DNA of 64,000 bases, from assembly GCA_964601165.1 (NCBI GenBank), contig CAZRMK010000001.1, forward strand, positions 15,055-79,054. Reading direction: 5' to 3'. The DNA is from Thiosulfativibrio sp964601165 (lineage in GTDB: Bacteria > Pseudomonadota > Gammaproteobacteria > Thiomicrospirales > Thiomicrospiraceae). Under the pieces are notes generated by a model. The model was given only the letters and a program-made list of their open reading frames with translations, made no database searches and was not told the origin of the DNA. Both the position numbers and the translations under genes were made by a program. Positions 16,824 through 26,312 of this stretch are shown here, piece by piece (within the stretch, counting starts at the first letter, position 1; each line of letters starts with the position of its first letter).

Positions 16824-16984
16824 CCTAAGTTCTGTAAGTGATTGTGCGTATATAACGTAAGATATTGATTTGTAGAGTGATTTTAATTTGAGCGGAATAC
16901 TTATTGATATTCCCGAAAAATTAAAATTTGCTATACGAATTAATAGCTTACGCTATATGTGTGCAAGGACTTGCAGGATTTAGG
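16824..16984. repeat. MITE family A, full length 161 bp, with TGCAA target duplication
   Basis: Ends are CCTAAGTTCTGTAAGTGATTGTGC and the reverse complement of CCTAAATCCTGCAAGTCCTTGCAC. The core GGAATACTTATTGATATTCC is in the same orientation as the 60590 copy and opposite to those at 46984 and 54116. TGCAA flanks both sides (16819-16823 and 16985-16989). It separates the divergent gloB and yafS promoter regions. There is no open frame of note. Confidence 0.88.
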
Positions 16985-17028
16985 TGCAAAGTTCTATTCA
17001 GTAGTATTGTAGCAAAAATAACTTAAAA

Positions 17029-17811
17029 ATGGCGTACGAAATTATGGAAACTCCTTTGTTTCAATCTCTTTTGTTAAAATTCTATCAGACTAATTCTGGA
17101 CGAGCTTTTTTTGAATTAGAAGCCCAACTAGTTAAGCGAGCATTAAAGAATGTTTTTGGTTATTATTTACTGCAAGTGGGCTTAACGTCTTCTCAAGAAT
17201 TGTTGGGTTCTAATCGGGTAAGTCATAAGCTATTAGTGGACAGCCCGCTTTCTCAAGAAGCAGAAAATTTGTTTCAAAGTATGGTAGAAGCTGATTTAGA
17301 TTATTTGCCAATTAAAGCAGATACCGTTGATGTGGTTTTTTTGCCGCATACACTGGAATCGGTAGAAGACCCTTATCATTTATTACGCCAAATTGATGCG
17401 TTATTAATTCCTGAGGGACGGTTGATTATTACTGGCTTTAATCCGCATGCCTGTGGGGTTGTAAAGAAAAGATTGGGAAGCAGTAAAGATATTTTTAAGC
17501 AGGCAAATTTGATTAGAATCTCAAGGTTGGTCGACTGGTTAAAACTATTAGGCTATGAGGTAGAGCATGTAGAAATAACGCCAACAGCTTGTTTTGTTTC
17601 AAAAAACAATCAAGCTTGGTGGGTAGTTAAAAAGATGGGTAAAATATTGTCTTGGCTTGGGGTTGAAACGGGTAATATCTATTGTGTTTCAGCGGTTAAA
17701 CGTATTTCTTCGCCTACTCCCACAGGGTTAAACTGGAAGCTCTCTCACTGGCTACCTGTTAAGAAGTCCCAAACACTGGCTTCAAGTCGGCAGTCCAATG
17801 CTAACGATTAG
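17029..17811 (+). CDS. yafS: SAM-dependent methyltransferase, YafS-like
   Basis: 260 residues. The class I methyltransferase features are late-Rossmann: LPIKADTVDVVFLPHTLESVEDPYHLLRQIDALLIPEGRLIITGFNPH (around residues 95-143). The N-terminal glycine-rich SAM loop is degenerate (YYLLQVGLTSSQELL). The family lies next to gloB, rnhA and dnaQ in gammaproteobacteria, as it does here; its substrate is unknown. Its stop codon directly abuts the stop of the convergent diguanylate cyclase gene with no spacer. Confidence 0.8.
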   Translation: MAYEIMETPLFQSLLLKFYQTNSGRAFFELEAQLVKRALKNVFGYYLLQVGLTSSQELLGSNRVSHKLLVDSPLSQEAENLFQSMVEADLDYLPIKADTVDVVFLPHTLESVEDPYHLLRQIDALLIPEGRLIITGFNPHACGVVKKRLGSSKDIFKQANLIRISRLVDWLKLLGYEVEHVEITPTACFVSKNNQAWWVVKKMGKILSWLGVETGNIYCVSAVKRISSPTPTGLNWKLSHWLPVKKSQTLASSRQSNAND

Positions 17812-19140
17812 TTATGTAGCTAAATCCTTGCAGGATTTAGATCTTAAGCTAAAAAGCTCAATATCATCTTTTAAACCAGCAATGACTACCCGGTTACGAC
17901 CTTTTTCTTTAGCTTCATAAAGAGCAATATCGGCAGATTTGTAAATTTCATCTTTGTCGGGAGGAATGTCACTAGGAATAACATTGTAAATTCCGGCAGA
18001 AACAGTGACTACCCTATAAGGGTTTTCTGTGTGGGCAATGGCTAAATTTTCAATGGCTTTTCTAGCTAAGTTAGCCAGCATCTCGGAATCTTCAGGTTGT
18101 GTAATATTACAAACCACACCGAATTCTTCACCTCCTAGTCGAAAAGTAAAATCTCCTTTACGCTTAAAGCAGCTAGAGATAGTTTGAGCAACTTTTGCTA
18201 ATACTGCATCTCCTTGTTGATGTCCATAGGTATCGTTGTATTTTTTAAAGTTATCAATATCTATAATCATAAAGGCTAGATAGTGTTTATAGCGATTTGC
18301 ATTCTCAAGTTCTTTGTCAAAAATTTGATTAAAAAACCGTCGATTATACAGCCCTGTTAATTCATCTTTAATCGCCATGTCTTCAATAATTTTTTGCTGT
18401 GAAATATTTTGTTGTAGATATAGGCTACCTTGATCTTCTTCTAAAAATTTTTTTAAAGGGAAAAGTTCTGAGCTTACCCAAAATGGTTCGCCATTTTTTT
18501 TCTGTAGCAGAACTTCATTAGGTTTTAACGGGGGGTTGATATTTATGGAGGTTGATGATGGTTTATCAGGATAAAAAATCTTTTCGGGGCTATGTCCAAT
18601 TAGTTCCTTTCGTGAATAACCTAATTCAGCAAGAAAAGCCTCGCTTACTTGGGTAATCTTGCCCGCAGGTGAAAGTTCAAAACTGATAATATGTTCATTA
18701 ATAATCCGATTTTTATTTTGACGATTTTCGGATTCAATTAGGGTAAAAAACCTGTAGCCTAATAGGTAGTGGAGTAATTTTAAATCTTCTATTTTTTGTT
18801 GAATAAAACTTTTTTCGATAGATTCAATTTTTATAATACCAAGTAGATGATTTTCAAGGCTGATAGGAAAAATTAAGTGGTCATTTTCAATAAAAAGTAC
18901 GTCATTTTTTGGAATATGTACTGACAGTGTTTGGTTTTTTGCTTCGCTAGAACTACTAGAGCTATAAATGTTTTTTAATACTTGCGACTCGCCAGAGTAA
19001 AGATAAAGCTGGGCAGAGCTTGCTTGCAACTTTAATACGAGGCATTCAGTAACGTCTTGTGCAAGACTTTGAATGCAGTGATTATTCTTGATGACGACTT
19101 GAGAGCAAGGTTCTTCATTTGCTAAGGAAATAGAGAGCAT
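17812..19140 (-). CDS. Diguanylate cyclase with sensory N-terminus and PAS domain
   Basis: 442 residues. The first about 150 look like a divergent GAF-type sensor. A PAS segment follows (SFELSPAGKITQVSEAFLAELGYSRKELIGHSPEKIF, about 160-200), with a PAC-like stretch before a complete GGDEF domain: DELTGLYNRRFF, IDIDNFKKYNDTYGH and RLGGEEFGVV (active-site GGEEF). It should make cyclic di-GMP from two GTP. No RxxD inhibitory site is obvious just ahead of GGEEF. The last nine residues (SKSCKDLAT) are encoded by a family A repeat remnant, so the C-terminus has been altered by it. Confidence 0.88.
   Translation of the reverse strand: MLSISLANEEPCSQVVIKNNHCIQSLAQDVTECLVLKLQASSAQLYLYSGESQVLKNIYSSSSSSEAKNQTLSVHIPKNDVLFIENDHLIFPISLENHLLGIIKIESIEKSFIQQKIEDLKLLHYLLGYRFFTLIESENRQNKNRIINEHIISFELSPAGKITQVSEAFLAELGYSRKELIGHSPEKIFYPDKPSSTSININPPLKPNEVLLQKKNGEPFWVSSELFPLKKFLEEDQGSLYLQQNISQQKIIEDMAIKDELTGLYNRRFFNQIFDKELENANRYKHYLAFMIIDIDNFKKYNDTYGHQQGDAVLAKVAQTISSCFKRKGDFTFRLGGEEFGVVCNITQPEDSEMLANLARKAIENLAIAHTENPYRVVTVSAGIYNVIPSDIPPDKDEIYKSADIALYEAKEKGRNRVVIAGLKDDIELFSLRSKSCKDLAT
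17819..17842. repeat. Minimal family A remnant inside the 3' end of the diguanylate cyclase gene
   Basis: GCTAAATCC-TTGCA-GGATTTAGA is a back-to-back pair of family A ends with everything between lost, forming a short hairpin. It is translated as part of the C-terminal tail on the minus strand. The hairpin sits between two convergent genes and could also act as a weak terminator, but no T tract follows. Confidence 0.55.
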
Positions 19141-19250
19141 AGATTTATGATTTGTTTAATTTACGTAACTACGAAGATTATAGCATAGCTTTACAGGTTA
19201 TGTCTTAAAAAAATTGGAGGGGGTTTTTAAGAGTGTTTTTAAAAACGGGG

Positions 19251-19952
19251 TTACCAATTTAGGTTTAGATTGTTTTTTTGGTTTATTTCGGTCAGTTTAA
19301 GTTGATGTTTTTCAAGTTCAGTTGCAGAGGTTTTAATGACTCTTAGAGCAGAGCGTTTTTTGTGTAAGTGAGTATTACGGGTTTGATTTACGGCGGCAGA
19401 TTTAAAGGCGCTTGCCAGTATTAAGTCGGTTTGTCCGCCTGTTATGGCAAGGTAGACATCCGCAAGAATTTCTGAATCTAACAAAGCACCATGTAAGGTG
19501 CGGTTAGAGTTGTCTATGCCAAAGCGTTTACAAAGAGCGTCAAGTGAAGCTCTTTGTCCAGGAAAGGCTTTGCGAGCCATTTTTAAGCTATCTGTGATGG
19601 TGCAGTGGTCTTCTATTTTCCCCCATGGATTATTGGGTAAGTTGGCAAGTTCGGCATTAATAAAGCCGACATCGAAAGGGGCGTTATGAATAATCAGCTC
19701 AGCACCTGATACATAGGTCATAAACTCTGCAACTATGGTGGCAAAAATAGGTTTTCCGATTAAAAATTTATCGGTAATACCGTGAACGGCAATCGCATCC
19801 GCTGGTACTTTACGTTCAGGTTGAATATATTGATGGTAGTTGTTATTGGTTAATTTTCTTTTAATGAGTTCAACTGCACCAATTTCAATAATTTTATCTC
19901 CATCTAGAGGGTTAAAACCAGTTGTTTCTGTATCTAGTAGAATTTGACGCAT
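19251..19952 (-). CDS. dnaQ: DNA polymerase III epsilon subunit (3'-5' proofreading exonuclease)
   Basis: 233 residues. DEDDh exonuclease motifs are all present: LDTETTGF at residues 6-13, HNAPFDVGFINAEL near 90, and HGALLDSEILADVY with His and Asp near 160. The C-terminal part is short and basic, as needed for binding the alpha subunit. E. coli DnaQ is about 243 residues. It lies near gloB/yafS as in relatives, but rnhA is not next to it here. Start ATG at 19952, divergent from slyD with a 62-base spacer. Confidence 0.95.
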   Translation of the reverse strand: MRQILLDTETTGFNPLDGDKIIEIGAVELIKRKLTNNNYHQYIQPERKVPADAIAVHGITDKFLIGKPIFATIVAEFMTYVSGAELIIHNAPFDVGFINAELANLPNNPWGKIEDHCTITDSLKMARKAFPGQRASLDALCKRFGIDNSNRTLHGALLDSEILADVYLAITGGQTDLILASAFKSAAVNQTRNTHLHKKRSALRVIKTSATELEKHQLKLTEINQKNNLNLNW

Positions 19953-20014
19953 TTCTAGAGTCTCTTGGGTTAGAATAGGGCAACTATTTTAAAGGATTTG
20001 ATTAAGGAAAATAT

Positions 20015-20440
20015 ATGAAAATTAAAAAAGGTTCTGAGGTTACTTTTCATTATGAGTTAAAAAATGCCAAGGGCAAAGTAATTGATTCTACATTTGATGA
20101 TGAACCCGTGCATTATATTCATGGAGATGGGGATATTATCAGCGGTCTGGAAATGTTATTTGATGGTGAAGAACCCGGCTTTGCAGCTAGAGTAACCATT
20201 GAACCAGCAGAAGGGTATGGCGTGACTCAAGAAGATTTAATGGTTTATGCGGGTGCAGATAATTTTGATGATTCTGTTGAGTTAAAAGTGGGAGAGATTG
20301 TTGAAACAGAAGATCCAGAAGGCGAAGTTATCGAATTTAGAATTACCAAAATTGAAGGCGACAAAGTTTTTTTAGACGGTAATCACCCTTTAGCAGATAA
20401 AGCTTTAGATTATAAAGTGGAAGTTTTAGAAGTCGCGTAA
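20015..20440 (+). CDS. slyD: FKBP-type peptidyl-prolyl isomerase, SlyD-like
   Basis: 141 residues with a SlyD layout: MKIKKGSEVTFHYELKNAKGKVIDST, an IF (insert-in-flap) chaperone domain starting around EPAEGYGV, and LDGNHPLADKALDYKVEVLEV at the end. The His/Cys-rich metal-binding tail of E. coli SlyD is missing, so nickel delivery is less likely, while folding help (prolyl isomerisation and chaperone activity) remains. AAGGAAAAT precedes the ATG. It is convergent with the persulfide dioxygenase-like gene, separated by 14 bases. Confidence 0.88.
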   Translation: MKIKKGSEVTFHYELKNAKGKVIDSTFDDEPVHYIHGDGDIISGLEMLFDGEEPGFAARVTIEPAEGYGVTQEDLMVYAGADNFDDSVELKVGEIVETEDPEGEVIEFRITKIEGDKVFLDGNHPLADKALDYKVEVLEVA

Positions 20441-20454
20441 CCACCTGATTTTTA

Positions 20455-21162
20455 TTATTTATCTAAACTACCACAAGACATATTACCCGGTACAGCGATG
20501 TCAATTCGTTTTGGGTTTGGTAGATTTAAATTATCCATAATGGTTGAGAAATCGGCGTAAGATTTGGCTTGTCCTGATCCATTTTCACCAACGCGGACAT
20601 TAAATTGTTTTTCTTCGCCGATAGTAGATTGAGTTAAGCCTTTATAATCGTGGGCAGGGAAAACTAAAGTATCTTCAGGCAGGTTAAACAGTTTTTGGGT
20701 TAAGGAATCGTACATCGCTTCATTACTGCCTAATTGAAAATCAGTTCTACCACAGTCTCTAACTAATAATGTGTCTCCAGTAAAGGCAGCTCCGTCAATT
20801 AGGTAGGTAATGTCATTGTTGGTGTGGCCAGGTGTGTGAAGTACGTTAATAGTCTGTTCGCCTAGTTTAAAGCTATTGCCGTCTTCTGCTAAAATATCAG
20901 CACATGCAGAGCCTGAATGTTTATGAACAACAATCTGTCCTCCTAGCCTTTTTCTAATCGCTCCTGCTCCAGTGATGTGGTCAGCGTGAATATGGGTTTC
21001 TAGTAGATATTTAACTTTTAAACCTATTTCTTCGATATGCTGCACGTCTCTATCTATTTGTTCGAAAACCGTGTCTATAATAGCGGCTTCTTTGGTAATT
21101 TCATCCCAAATAATATAAGTATAGGTCCAAGTCTCGTAATCAAACAATTGGCGAATTTTCAT
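20455..21162 (-). CDS. Persulfide dioxygenase-like metallo-beta-lactamase fold protein (ETHE1/SdoA type)
   Basis: 235 residues. ETHIHADHITGAGAIRKRLGG near residue 55 carries the iron-binding HxHxDH motif, with HTPGHTNNDITYL, FTGDTLLVRDCGRTDFQLGS and FPAHDYKG giving the further ligands. GRTDFQ and the AHDYKG ending are the marks of ETHE1-type persulfide dioxygenases rather than glyoxalase II. Such enzymes oxidise glutathione persulfide to sulfite. This fits the sulfur-oxidising setting with sox and tusA-dsrE2 genes. A glyoxalase-II-like role cannot be fully excluded. Start ATG at 21162. Confidence 0.82.
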   Translation of the reverse strand: MKIRQLFDYETWTYTYIIWDEITKEAAIIDTVFEQIDRDVQHIEEIGLKVKYLLETHIHADHITGAGAIRKRLGGQIVVHKHSGSACADILAEDGNSFKLGEQTINVLHTPGHTNNDITYLIDGAAFTGDTLLVRDCGRTDFQLGSNEAMYDSLTQKLFNLPEDTLVFPAHDYKGLTQSTIGEEKQFNVRVGENGSGQAKSYADFSTIMDNLNLPNPKRIDIAVPGNMSCGSLDK

Positions 21163-21255
21163 AGTAAAATAGCTCCTTGTTTCTATTCAGGGATTAGGGT
21201 TTATCCCTATATTAGAAACCCATTATATCTTTAATCTTATACTTATTGGAAAATT

Positions 21256-24200
21256 TTGAACTCTTTAGAAACTCTTAAAAAATCATTTAGCTCTAAAATA
21301 CTGTCTGAACTTCTTGCAAGTTGTTTGCTTAAGGATCGCTTTTATTTAAGGCGTCAGGCGTATAAATTTAAGGAATTGCTTAATTTAGAGCAAAACTTGG
21401 ATTGGTTAAAACTCTTACAAAAAGTTGAAAACTCTATTGAGATAGCTAAGCGTAATCGCTTAAGTGTACCCAAAATTGTTTACGACGAGAGTTTGCCAGT
21501 TGCCAAGCGTAGAGTTGATCTAATTGAGTTACTTAAACAACATCAAGTTATCGTTATTGCAGGGGAAACTGGTTCTGGTAAAACCACGCAAATTCCTAAA
21601 ATATGCTTAGAAGCGGGGCGAGGAGTTTTTGGGAGAATTGCTTGTACTCAGCCACGGCGTTTAGCGGCAAGAAGTGTAGCTGAACGTATTGCCGAGGAAT
21701 TAGGTTCTAAGCTTGGAGAACTGGTGGGTTATCAAGTTAGGTTTCATGATATGGTGCATCAACAAAGTTTAATTAAGGTGATGACCGATGGTATTTTGTT
21801 AGCTGAAATTCAAAATGATGGTTTCTTAAATCAATACGACACTATTATTATTGATGAAGCTCATGAACGTAGTATTAACATTGATTTTTTATTGGGAATT
21901 TTAAAGCAACTATTGCCTAAACGCCCCGATTTGAAAGTTATTATTACTTCTGCCACTATTGATACGCAGCGTTTTGCCGAGCATTTTGGAAAAAATACTC
22001 CTGTGGTGGAGGTTTCAGGGCGTACTTTTGCGGTAGAAACTCGTTATCGACCTTTAAGCAAATTTACCGACGATGCTGGTAATGAGTTTGAGCAAGATAT
22101 TTCCATGGGAATTGTGCATGCCTTAGATGAATTAGAAAAAGAAGACCCTTTTGGGGATGTTTTGGTGTTTCAAATTGGCGAAAGAGGCATTAAAGAAACC
22201 GCAGAAGCTTTGAGAAAGCATAAGTTTAACAATGCCGAAATCGTGCCATTATATGCAAAATTAAGTATGGCAGAGCAAAATAAAGTCTTTAAAACTTCAC
22301 AAAAACGCCGCATTATTTTAGCAACTAATGTTGCAGAAACTTCTTTAACAGTGCCGGGAATTAAATTTGTAATTGACCCAGGTTTAACTCGTATTAGTCG
22401 TTATTCGGTGCGTTCTAAAGTACAAAGGCTGCCGATTGAAAAAATTTCTCAAGCTTCGGCTAATCAACGAAAAGGGCGTTGTGGTCGGGTGAGTGCAGGG
22501 ATTTGTATTCGTTTGTATGATGAGGATGATTTTAATTCCCGTGCTGAATTTACCGCACCAGAAATTCATAGAACTTCTTTGGCAGCGGTTATTCTGCAAA
22601 TGGCACAGTTAAAATTAGGTAAGGTGAAGTCTTTTCCATTTATTGAGCCACCTGAAGATAGAGTGGTAAATGATGGCTTTAGGCAGTTATATGAAATTGG
22701 GGCTTTTGATGAAAATCGACAATTAACCGCGTCAGGACGTGAGCTAGCAAAGTTACCATTAGAGCCACGCATAGCTAAAATGGTAATAGAGGGTCAAAAA
22801 AATGGCGTACTGGCGGAGGTTTTGGTAATAGCTTCTGCCATTAGTGTTCAAGATCCTCGGGAGGGCAATGAATCTAATCGTCAGCTTGCCAGACAAGCTC
22901 ATAGTCTTTTTGAAGATAAACGTTCAGACTTTTTATTTTATCTTAATCTGTGGCGTTTTTATGAGGATAAACGCCGTCATTTATCGCAAAGTAAATTAAG
23001 AAAGCTCTGTAAGACTAATCTCTTATCTTATATGCGAATGAAGGAGTGGCATGATTTATATATGCAGTTACATTCTAGTTTAAAACGCACTGGCTATAAG
23101 ATTCCGCCTTTGCATTTGTATGAAGAAGTAACAGAAGGTGGTTTGGTATTGGAGCGTTTATCAGATATACATAATTTGGGACTACATCGTTCTTTAATGG
23201 CAGGCTTGTTGGGTAATTTAGCCAAACGTGATGAAGACTCTTCTTATTTAGGAGCAAGAAATACTAAGTTATTTATTCACCCAAGTTCGGCATTATTTAA
23301 GGTAAAGCCCAAGTGGTTGTTATCGGCAGAATTGGTTGAAACTAGCAAACTTTATGCTCGTAATAATGCTGCTGTAGATGTGCGTTGGGTTGAAAGTATT
23401 GCTAAACATTTAATTAAACATTCTTATAGTGATCCTCATTGGCAAAAAAAATCAGGTCAGGTGGGGGCTTATGAATCTATTGCTCTGTACGGTTTGCCTA
23501 TTGTGAATCGTCGCCGTTGTAATTATGGGCCTGTTAATTCCAAAGAGTCTCGTAAAATATTTATTCAAGATGCTTTGGTCAGGGGGGAATTAAATACTCG
23601 GGTGAGATTTTTTGTACATAATCAAAAGGTGATTCAAGAAGTTGAAGCTATAGAAAATAAGTTGCGTCGTCCAGATTATATGGTGGATGAAACGGTATTG
23701 TATGATTTTTATGATAGCAGAATACCAAGCCATATTTATAGTCAACCAGCCTTTGAAAAGTGGGTTAAAAAAACAGATAAGTCGGTGTTGCTTGGGTGTG
23801 AAATTACGGCAAGTTTTTTAATGAAACAAGCTGTTGCTGATGATGTTTTAAGTGATTTTCCTGATCAAATTCAATTAGCTAATCGTTTACCTTTAAAAGT
23901 TAATTATTTGTTTGATCCAGGTAAGCAAACAGACGGTATTGTGTTTCATATCCCTTTGTCAGCACTTAATTTAGTGCAAGTTACTGATTTTGAGTGGTTA
24001 ACCCCCGGCTTTTTAAAAGATAAGATAGTCTGTTATATAAAGTCTTTGCCTAAAAGCTTGCGTAAACAATTTGTTCCTGTACCGCAATATGCGCAAGAAG
24101 TGCTTAATGAAATGTCGATAGACAAGGTAGTAGAGAAGGGGGCTTTTGAAGAACAATTAATATGGGCGTTAAACCGTCATGGGCAACAACGAGTGTCTGC

Positions 24201-25215
24201 CTCCGATTTTGGTAAAGTTGCATTGCCTGACTATTTAACTCCTTGCTATGTTCTAGAAGATGATAAGGGTAAATTACTGTCTAAAGGGACAGATTTAATA
24301 CAGCTCAAAAATGATTATCAGCATTTAGTAGAGAAGAAGATTCATCAGCATCAAGCTAAAAGTCAGCCAGAAAAAATTATTGAAGATTGGTTGTTTGGTG
24401 ATTTAGTAACACAAAAAACCATCAAAAATCAAGGAAGAGAAATGTTGGTTTATCCAGCCTTGCAATTGAAAGATTCGCAAATAATATTAGGGTTAATGGG
24501 CGATGAGCTACAAGCAAAACAACAACATGCACAAGCAGTTTTAGTTTTACTTCGCCGTAAGCTAGCTGATAAAGAAAGTTATTTACAAAAAAAGCTACTT
24601 TTGCAAAAAGCTTGCTTGTGCTATGCTCCCTATGGCTCCTGTCAAGACTTAACCCAGCAGGTTATATACAGAGCCTTAAAAATTCTAGTACCTGAACCCC
24701 ATAAGATAAGATTGCAAAAGCAGTTTGAAAAAACCTTAGAACAGCTTAAAAAAGATTGGGTAAATCAAGCACAGTCCATCGCCAAACAGGTAGAAACTAT
24801 TTTAATTGGACATCAAAAAATAGCTAAAAAAATAACTGGCAAAGTAAGTCCACGTTGGTTAGCTTCTTTAAGAGATTTACGGAGCCAATTAGATAGCTTA
24901 ATTTCAAAAGATTTTGTAAGAAATACCCCGCAACAATGGTTTAAACAACTACCGCGTTATTTGCAAGGGATAGAAGCACGACTAGCAAAAATAGATATAG
25001 ATCCAAGCAAAGATTTAAACTATATTCGACAAATACAACCCCTGCTAGATCACTACCGAAGCCTTGCAGAAGATAAAAGTTATCAAAAATTACCAGATCT
25101 GGTGGATATTAGGTGGTTAATTGAGGAGTTAAGGCTGTCATTATTTTCTCAGCCAATGAAAACGCTAAAACCTGTTTCGGTGCAGCGTGTAGAAAAAAGG
25201 TTGAAAAATTTATAA
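21256..25215 (+). CDS. hrpA: ATP-dependent RNA helicase HrpA
   Basis: 1319 residues, close to the usual about 1300. The DEAH-box core is complete: GETGSGKTTQ (motif I, residues 103-112), TQPRR, DEAH at 200-203, SAT, and QRKGRCGRVSAG (motif VI). Helicase-associated and OB-fold regions follow, then the long C-terminal domain with coiled and basic stretches typical of bacterial HrpA. It resolves stalled ribosomes on mRNA in E. coli. The start is TTG at 21256-21258, with GGA about ten bases upstream; an alternative start cannot be excluded. A family A half repeat follows directly after the stop. Confidence 0.95.
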   Translation: MNSLETLKKSFSSKILSELLASCLLKDRFYLRRQAYKFKELLNLEQNLDWLKLLQKVENSIEIAKRNRLSVPKIVYDESLPVAKRRVDLIELLKQHQVIVIAGETGSGKTTQIPKICLEAGRGVFGRIACTQPRRLAARSVAERIAEELGSKLGELVGYQVRFHDMVHQQSLIKVMTDGILLAEIQNDGFLNQYDTIIIDEAHERSINIDFLLGILKQLLPKRPDLKVIITSATIDTQRFAEHFGKNTPVVEVSGRTFAVETRYRPLSKFTDDAGNEFEQDISMGIVHALDELEKEDPFGDVLVFQIGERGIKETAEALRKHKFNNAEIVPLYAKLSMAEQNKVFKTSQKRRIILATNVAETSLTVPGIKFVIDPGLTRISRYSVRSKVQRLPIEKISQASANQRKGRCGRVSAGICIRLYDEDDFNSRAEFTAPEIHRTSLAAVILQMAQLKLGKVKSFPFIEPPEDRVVNDGFRQLYEIGAFDENRQLTASGRELAKLPLEPRIAKMVIEGQKNGVLAEVLVIASAISVQDPREGNESNRQLARQAHSLFEDKRSDFLFYLNLWRFYEDKRRHLSQSKLRKLCKTNLLSYMRMKEWHDLYMQLHSSLKRTGYKIPPLHLYEEVTEGGLVLERLSDIHNLGLHRSLMAGLLGNLAKRDEDSSYLGARNTKLFIHPSSALFKVKPKWLLSAELVETSKLYARNNAAVDVRWVESIAKHLIKHSYSDPHWQKKSGQVGAYESIALYGLPIVNRRRCNYGPVNSKESRKIFIQDALVRGELNTRVRFFVHNQKVIQEVEAIENKLRRPDYMVDETVLYDFYDSRIPSHIYSQPAFEKWVKKTDKSVLLGCEITASFLMKQAVADDVLSDFPDQIQLANRLPLKVNYLFDPGKQTDGIVFHIPLSALNLVQVTDFEWLTPGFLKDKIVCYIKSLPKSLRKQFVPVPQYAQEVLNEMSIDKVVEKGAFEEQLIWALNRHGQQRVSASDFGKVALPDYLTPCYVLEDDKGKLLSKGTDLIQLKNDYQHLVEKKIHQHQAKSQPEKIIEDWLFGDLVTQKTIKNQGREMLVYPALQLKDSQIILGLMGDELQAKQQHAQAVLVLLRRKLADKESYLQKKLLLQKACLCYAPYGSCQDLTQQVIYRALKILVPEPHKIRLQKQFEKTLEQLKKDWVNQAQSIAKQVETILIGHQKIAKKITGKVSPRWLASLRDLRSQLDSLISKDFVRNTPQQWFKQLPRYLQGIEARLAKIDIDPSKDLNYIRQIQPLLDHYRSLAEDKSYQKLPDLVDIRWLIEELRLSLFSQPMKTLKPVSVQRVEKRLKNL

Positions 25216-25218
25216 CTT

Positions 25219-25242
25219 AAATCCTGCAATTACTTGTAAGTT
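25219..25242. repeat. Half copy/remnant of MITE family A next to an IS remnant
   Basis: CTTAAATCCTGCAATTACTTGTAAG starts within the bases after the hrpA stop; it matches the family A end with two differences. It is followed by about 95 bases of unassigned sequence and then an IS3-type transposase remnant. Confidence 0.5.
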
Positions 25243-25338
25243 CCTAAACCACCACAGCACCGTGAGACCTGTCGCTACCAATAGCTAAATTCAACCTGCT
25301 TTCCAGTCTCCATACCTTGCTTAATTTCACAAACTAGA

Positions 25339-25757
25339 GGATTTCGCTCGGTAGTGGGTTACGCACTATCACAAACACCAGACGCAGAACTTGCGAAACG
25401 AGCATTGATAAGCGCCATAAAATTACAACAACCGAAAACCAAGCTACCGAAGGTCTCTAAATTAATGTTTCATTCGGATCAAGGTGTACAGTACGATGCC
25501 ACTCTTTTTAAGAATACACTTCAGTTACATGGCATAACTCAAAGTATGAGCCGTCGCGGAAACTGTTCGGACAACGCGGTTCAAGAACGTTTTTTTAGGA
25601 GCTTAAAAAGTGAATATTTGAATGAGTTATTGTTCACCAATCAGTTGTGGGTGCTGTTGAGCATTACATTCGATATTACAACAACAAACGAATTAATTCT
25701 GCAATTGGTTATATAATTCCAGCACAGAAAAGACAGAAATTACTAAATGTGGCTTAG
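25339..25757 (+). pseudogene. IS3-family transposase (OrfB) remnant, 5'-truncated and frameshifted
   Basis: The fragment VVGYALSQTPDAELAKRAL, then FHSDQGVQYDA, GITQSMSRRGNCSDNAVQERFFRSLKSEYL is the C-terminal half of an IS3-type rve (DDE) integrase core with its second Asp (HSDQG) and Glu (QERFF). After NELLFTNQ near 25645 the frame changes: the true ending AVEHYIRYYNNKRINSAIGY...LLNVA is found in another frame and stops at 25755-25757. The first catalytic Asp and all upstream parts are gone. No matching ends are clear. It is a dead remnant between hrpA and a TerB-like gene. Confidence 0.85.
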
Positions 25758-25788
25758 AAACCTTACAGTTTTACTTGACCATTACATA

Positions 25789-26190
25789 CTAATCAGATGC
25801 AAGCATTTCCTCTCCTTCGTAAACCCAATCGTAGCCTTCTCTTACCCATTTTTCAATTCTAAGAATAAGCTCGGGGTTGTTTAACCCTAGCTTTTGTGCA
25901 ATTAAAAACACATTTTCTTGTTCTTCTTGGTTAAAATGCCCGTCTTTATAGGAAAGTTTAATCAATTCTTGTAGAGCGATAATTTTAGACGACCTAGTAT
26001 TAAATACGCTCAAAGAGGTTTGTAAATCTATATTTGACTGTTCAAGCGTATATTTAATACCAAAAGCCGTTGAAAAACTTTTTAAATACTGCACTTCTTC
26101 TTCTGAAATATTATTATCTGCCGCTGCGAGATTGACCGCTAAATCAAAAACACTTTGGCGTTGTTCCGTGGTTAACCTATCAGCAAACAT
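25789..26190 (-). CDS. TerB-like (tellurite-resistance/DUF-type) helical protein
   Basis: 133 residues, all-helical. The pattern FDLAVNLAAADNNISEEEVQYLKSF followed later by ALQELIKLSYKDGHFNQEEQENVFLIAQKLGL is the duplicated acidic helix pair of the TerB/TerB-N-DjlA family, with D-x-x-I-S-x-x-E and D-G-x-F-x-x-x-E positions that bind metal in relatives. It is a small stand-alone version; there is no ter operon here, so a tellurite role should not be assumed. It lies downstream of ilvD on the same strand, separated by a 32-bp family A hairpin. Confidence 0.75.
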   Translation of the reverse strand: MFADRLTTEQRQSVFDLAVNLAAADNNISEEEVQYLKSFSTAFGIKYTLEQSNIDLQTSLSVFNTRSSKIIALQELIKLSYKDGHFNQEEQENVFLIAQKLGLNNPELILRIEKWVREGYDWVYEGEEMLASD

Positions 26191-26214
26191 GATATTTTCC
26201 TCTTTATTTTTTTA

Positions 26215-26246
26215 CCTAAATCCTGCAAATGCTTGCAGGATTTAGC
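26215..26246. repeat. Minimal 32-bp family A element with TTTTA target duplication
   Basis: CCTAAATCCTGCAA-ATGC-TTGCAGGATTTAGC is just two family A ends head to head. TTTTA flanks both sides (26210-26214 and 26247-26251). It shows that the 5-bp duplication survives even in the smallest copies. It lies between ilvD and the TerB-like gene and could act as an mRNA hairpin. Confidence 0.8.
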
Positions 26247-26312
26247 TTTTAAGAAATAAACCTTAAAAAAACACAAGCAACAACATAATCAGACTTTGCA
26301 TTAAATTAATGC

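Noticed and set aside
25789..26190. Tellurite-resistance determinant
   Set aside because: Only a stand-alone TerB-like domain is present, with no terZACDE genes nearby.
26215..26246. Rho-independent terminator of ilvD
   Set aside because: On the minus strand no T tract follows the hairpin; its ends and TTTTA flanks show it is a MITE derivative.
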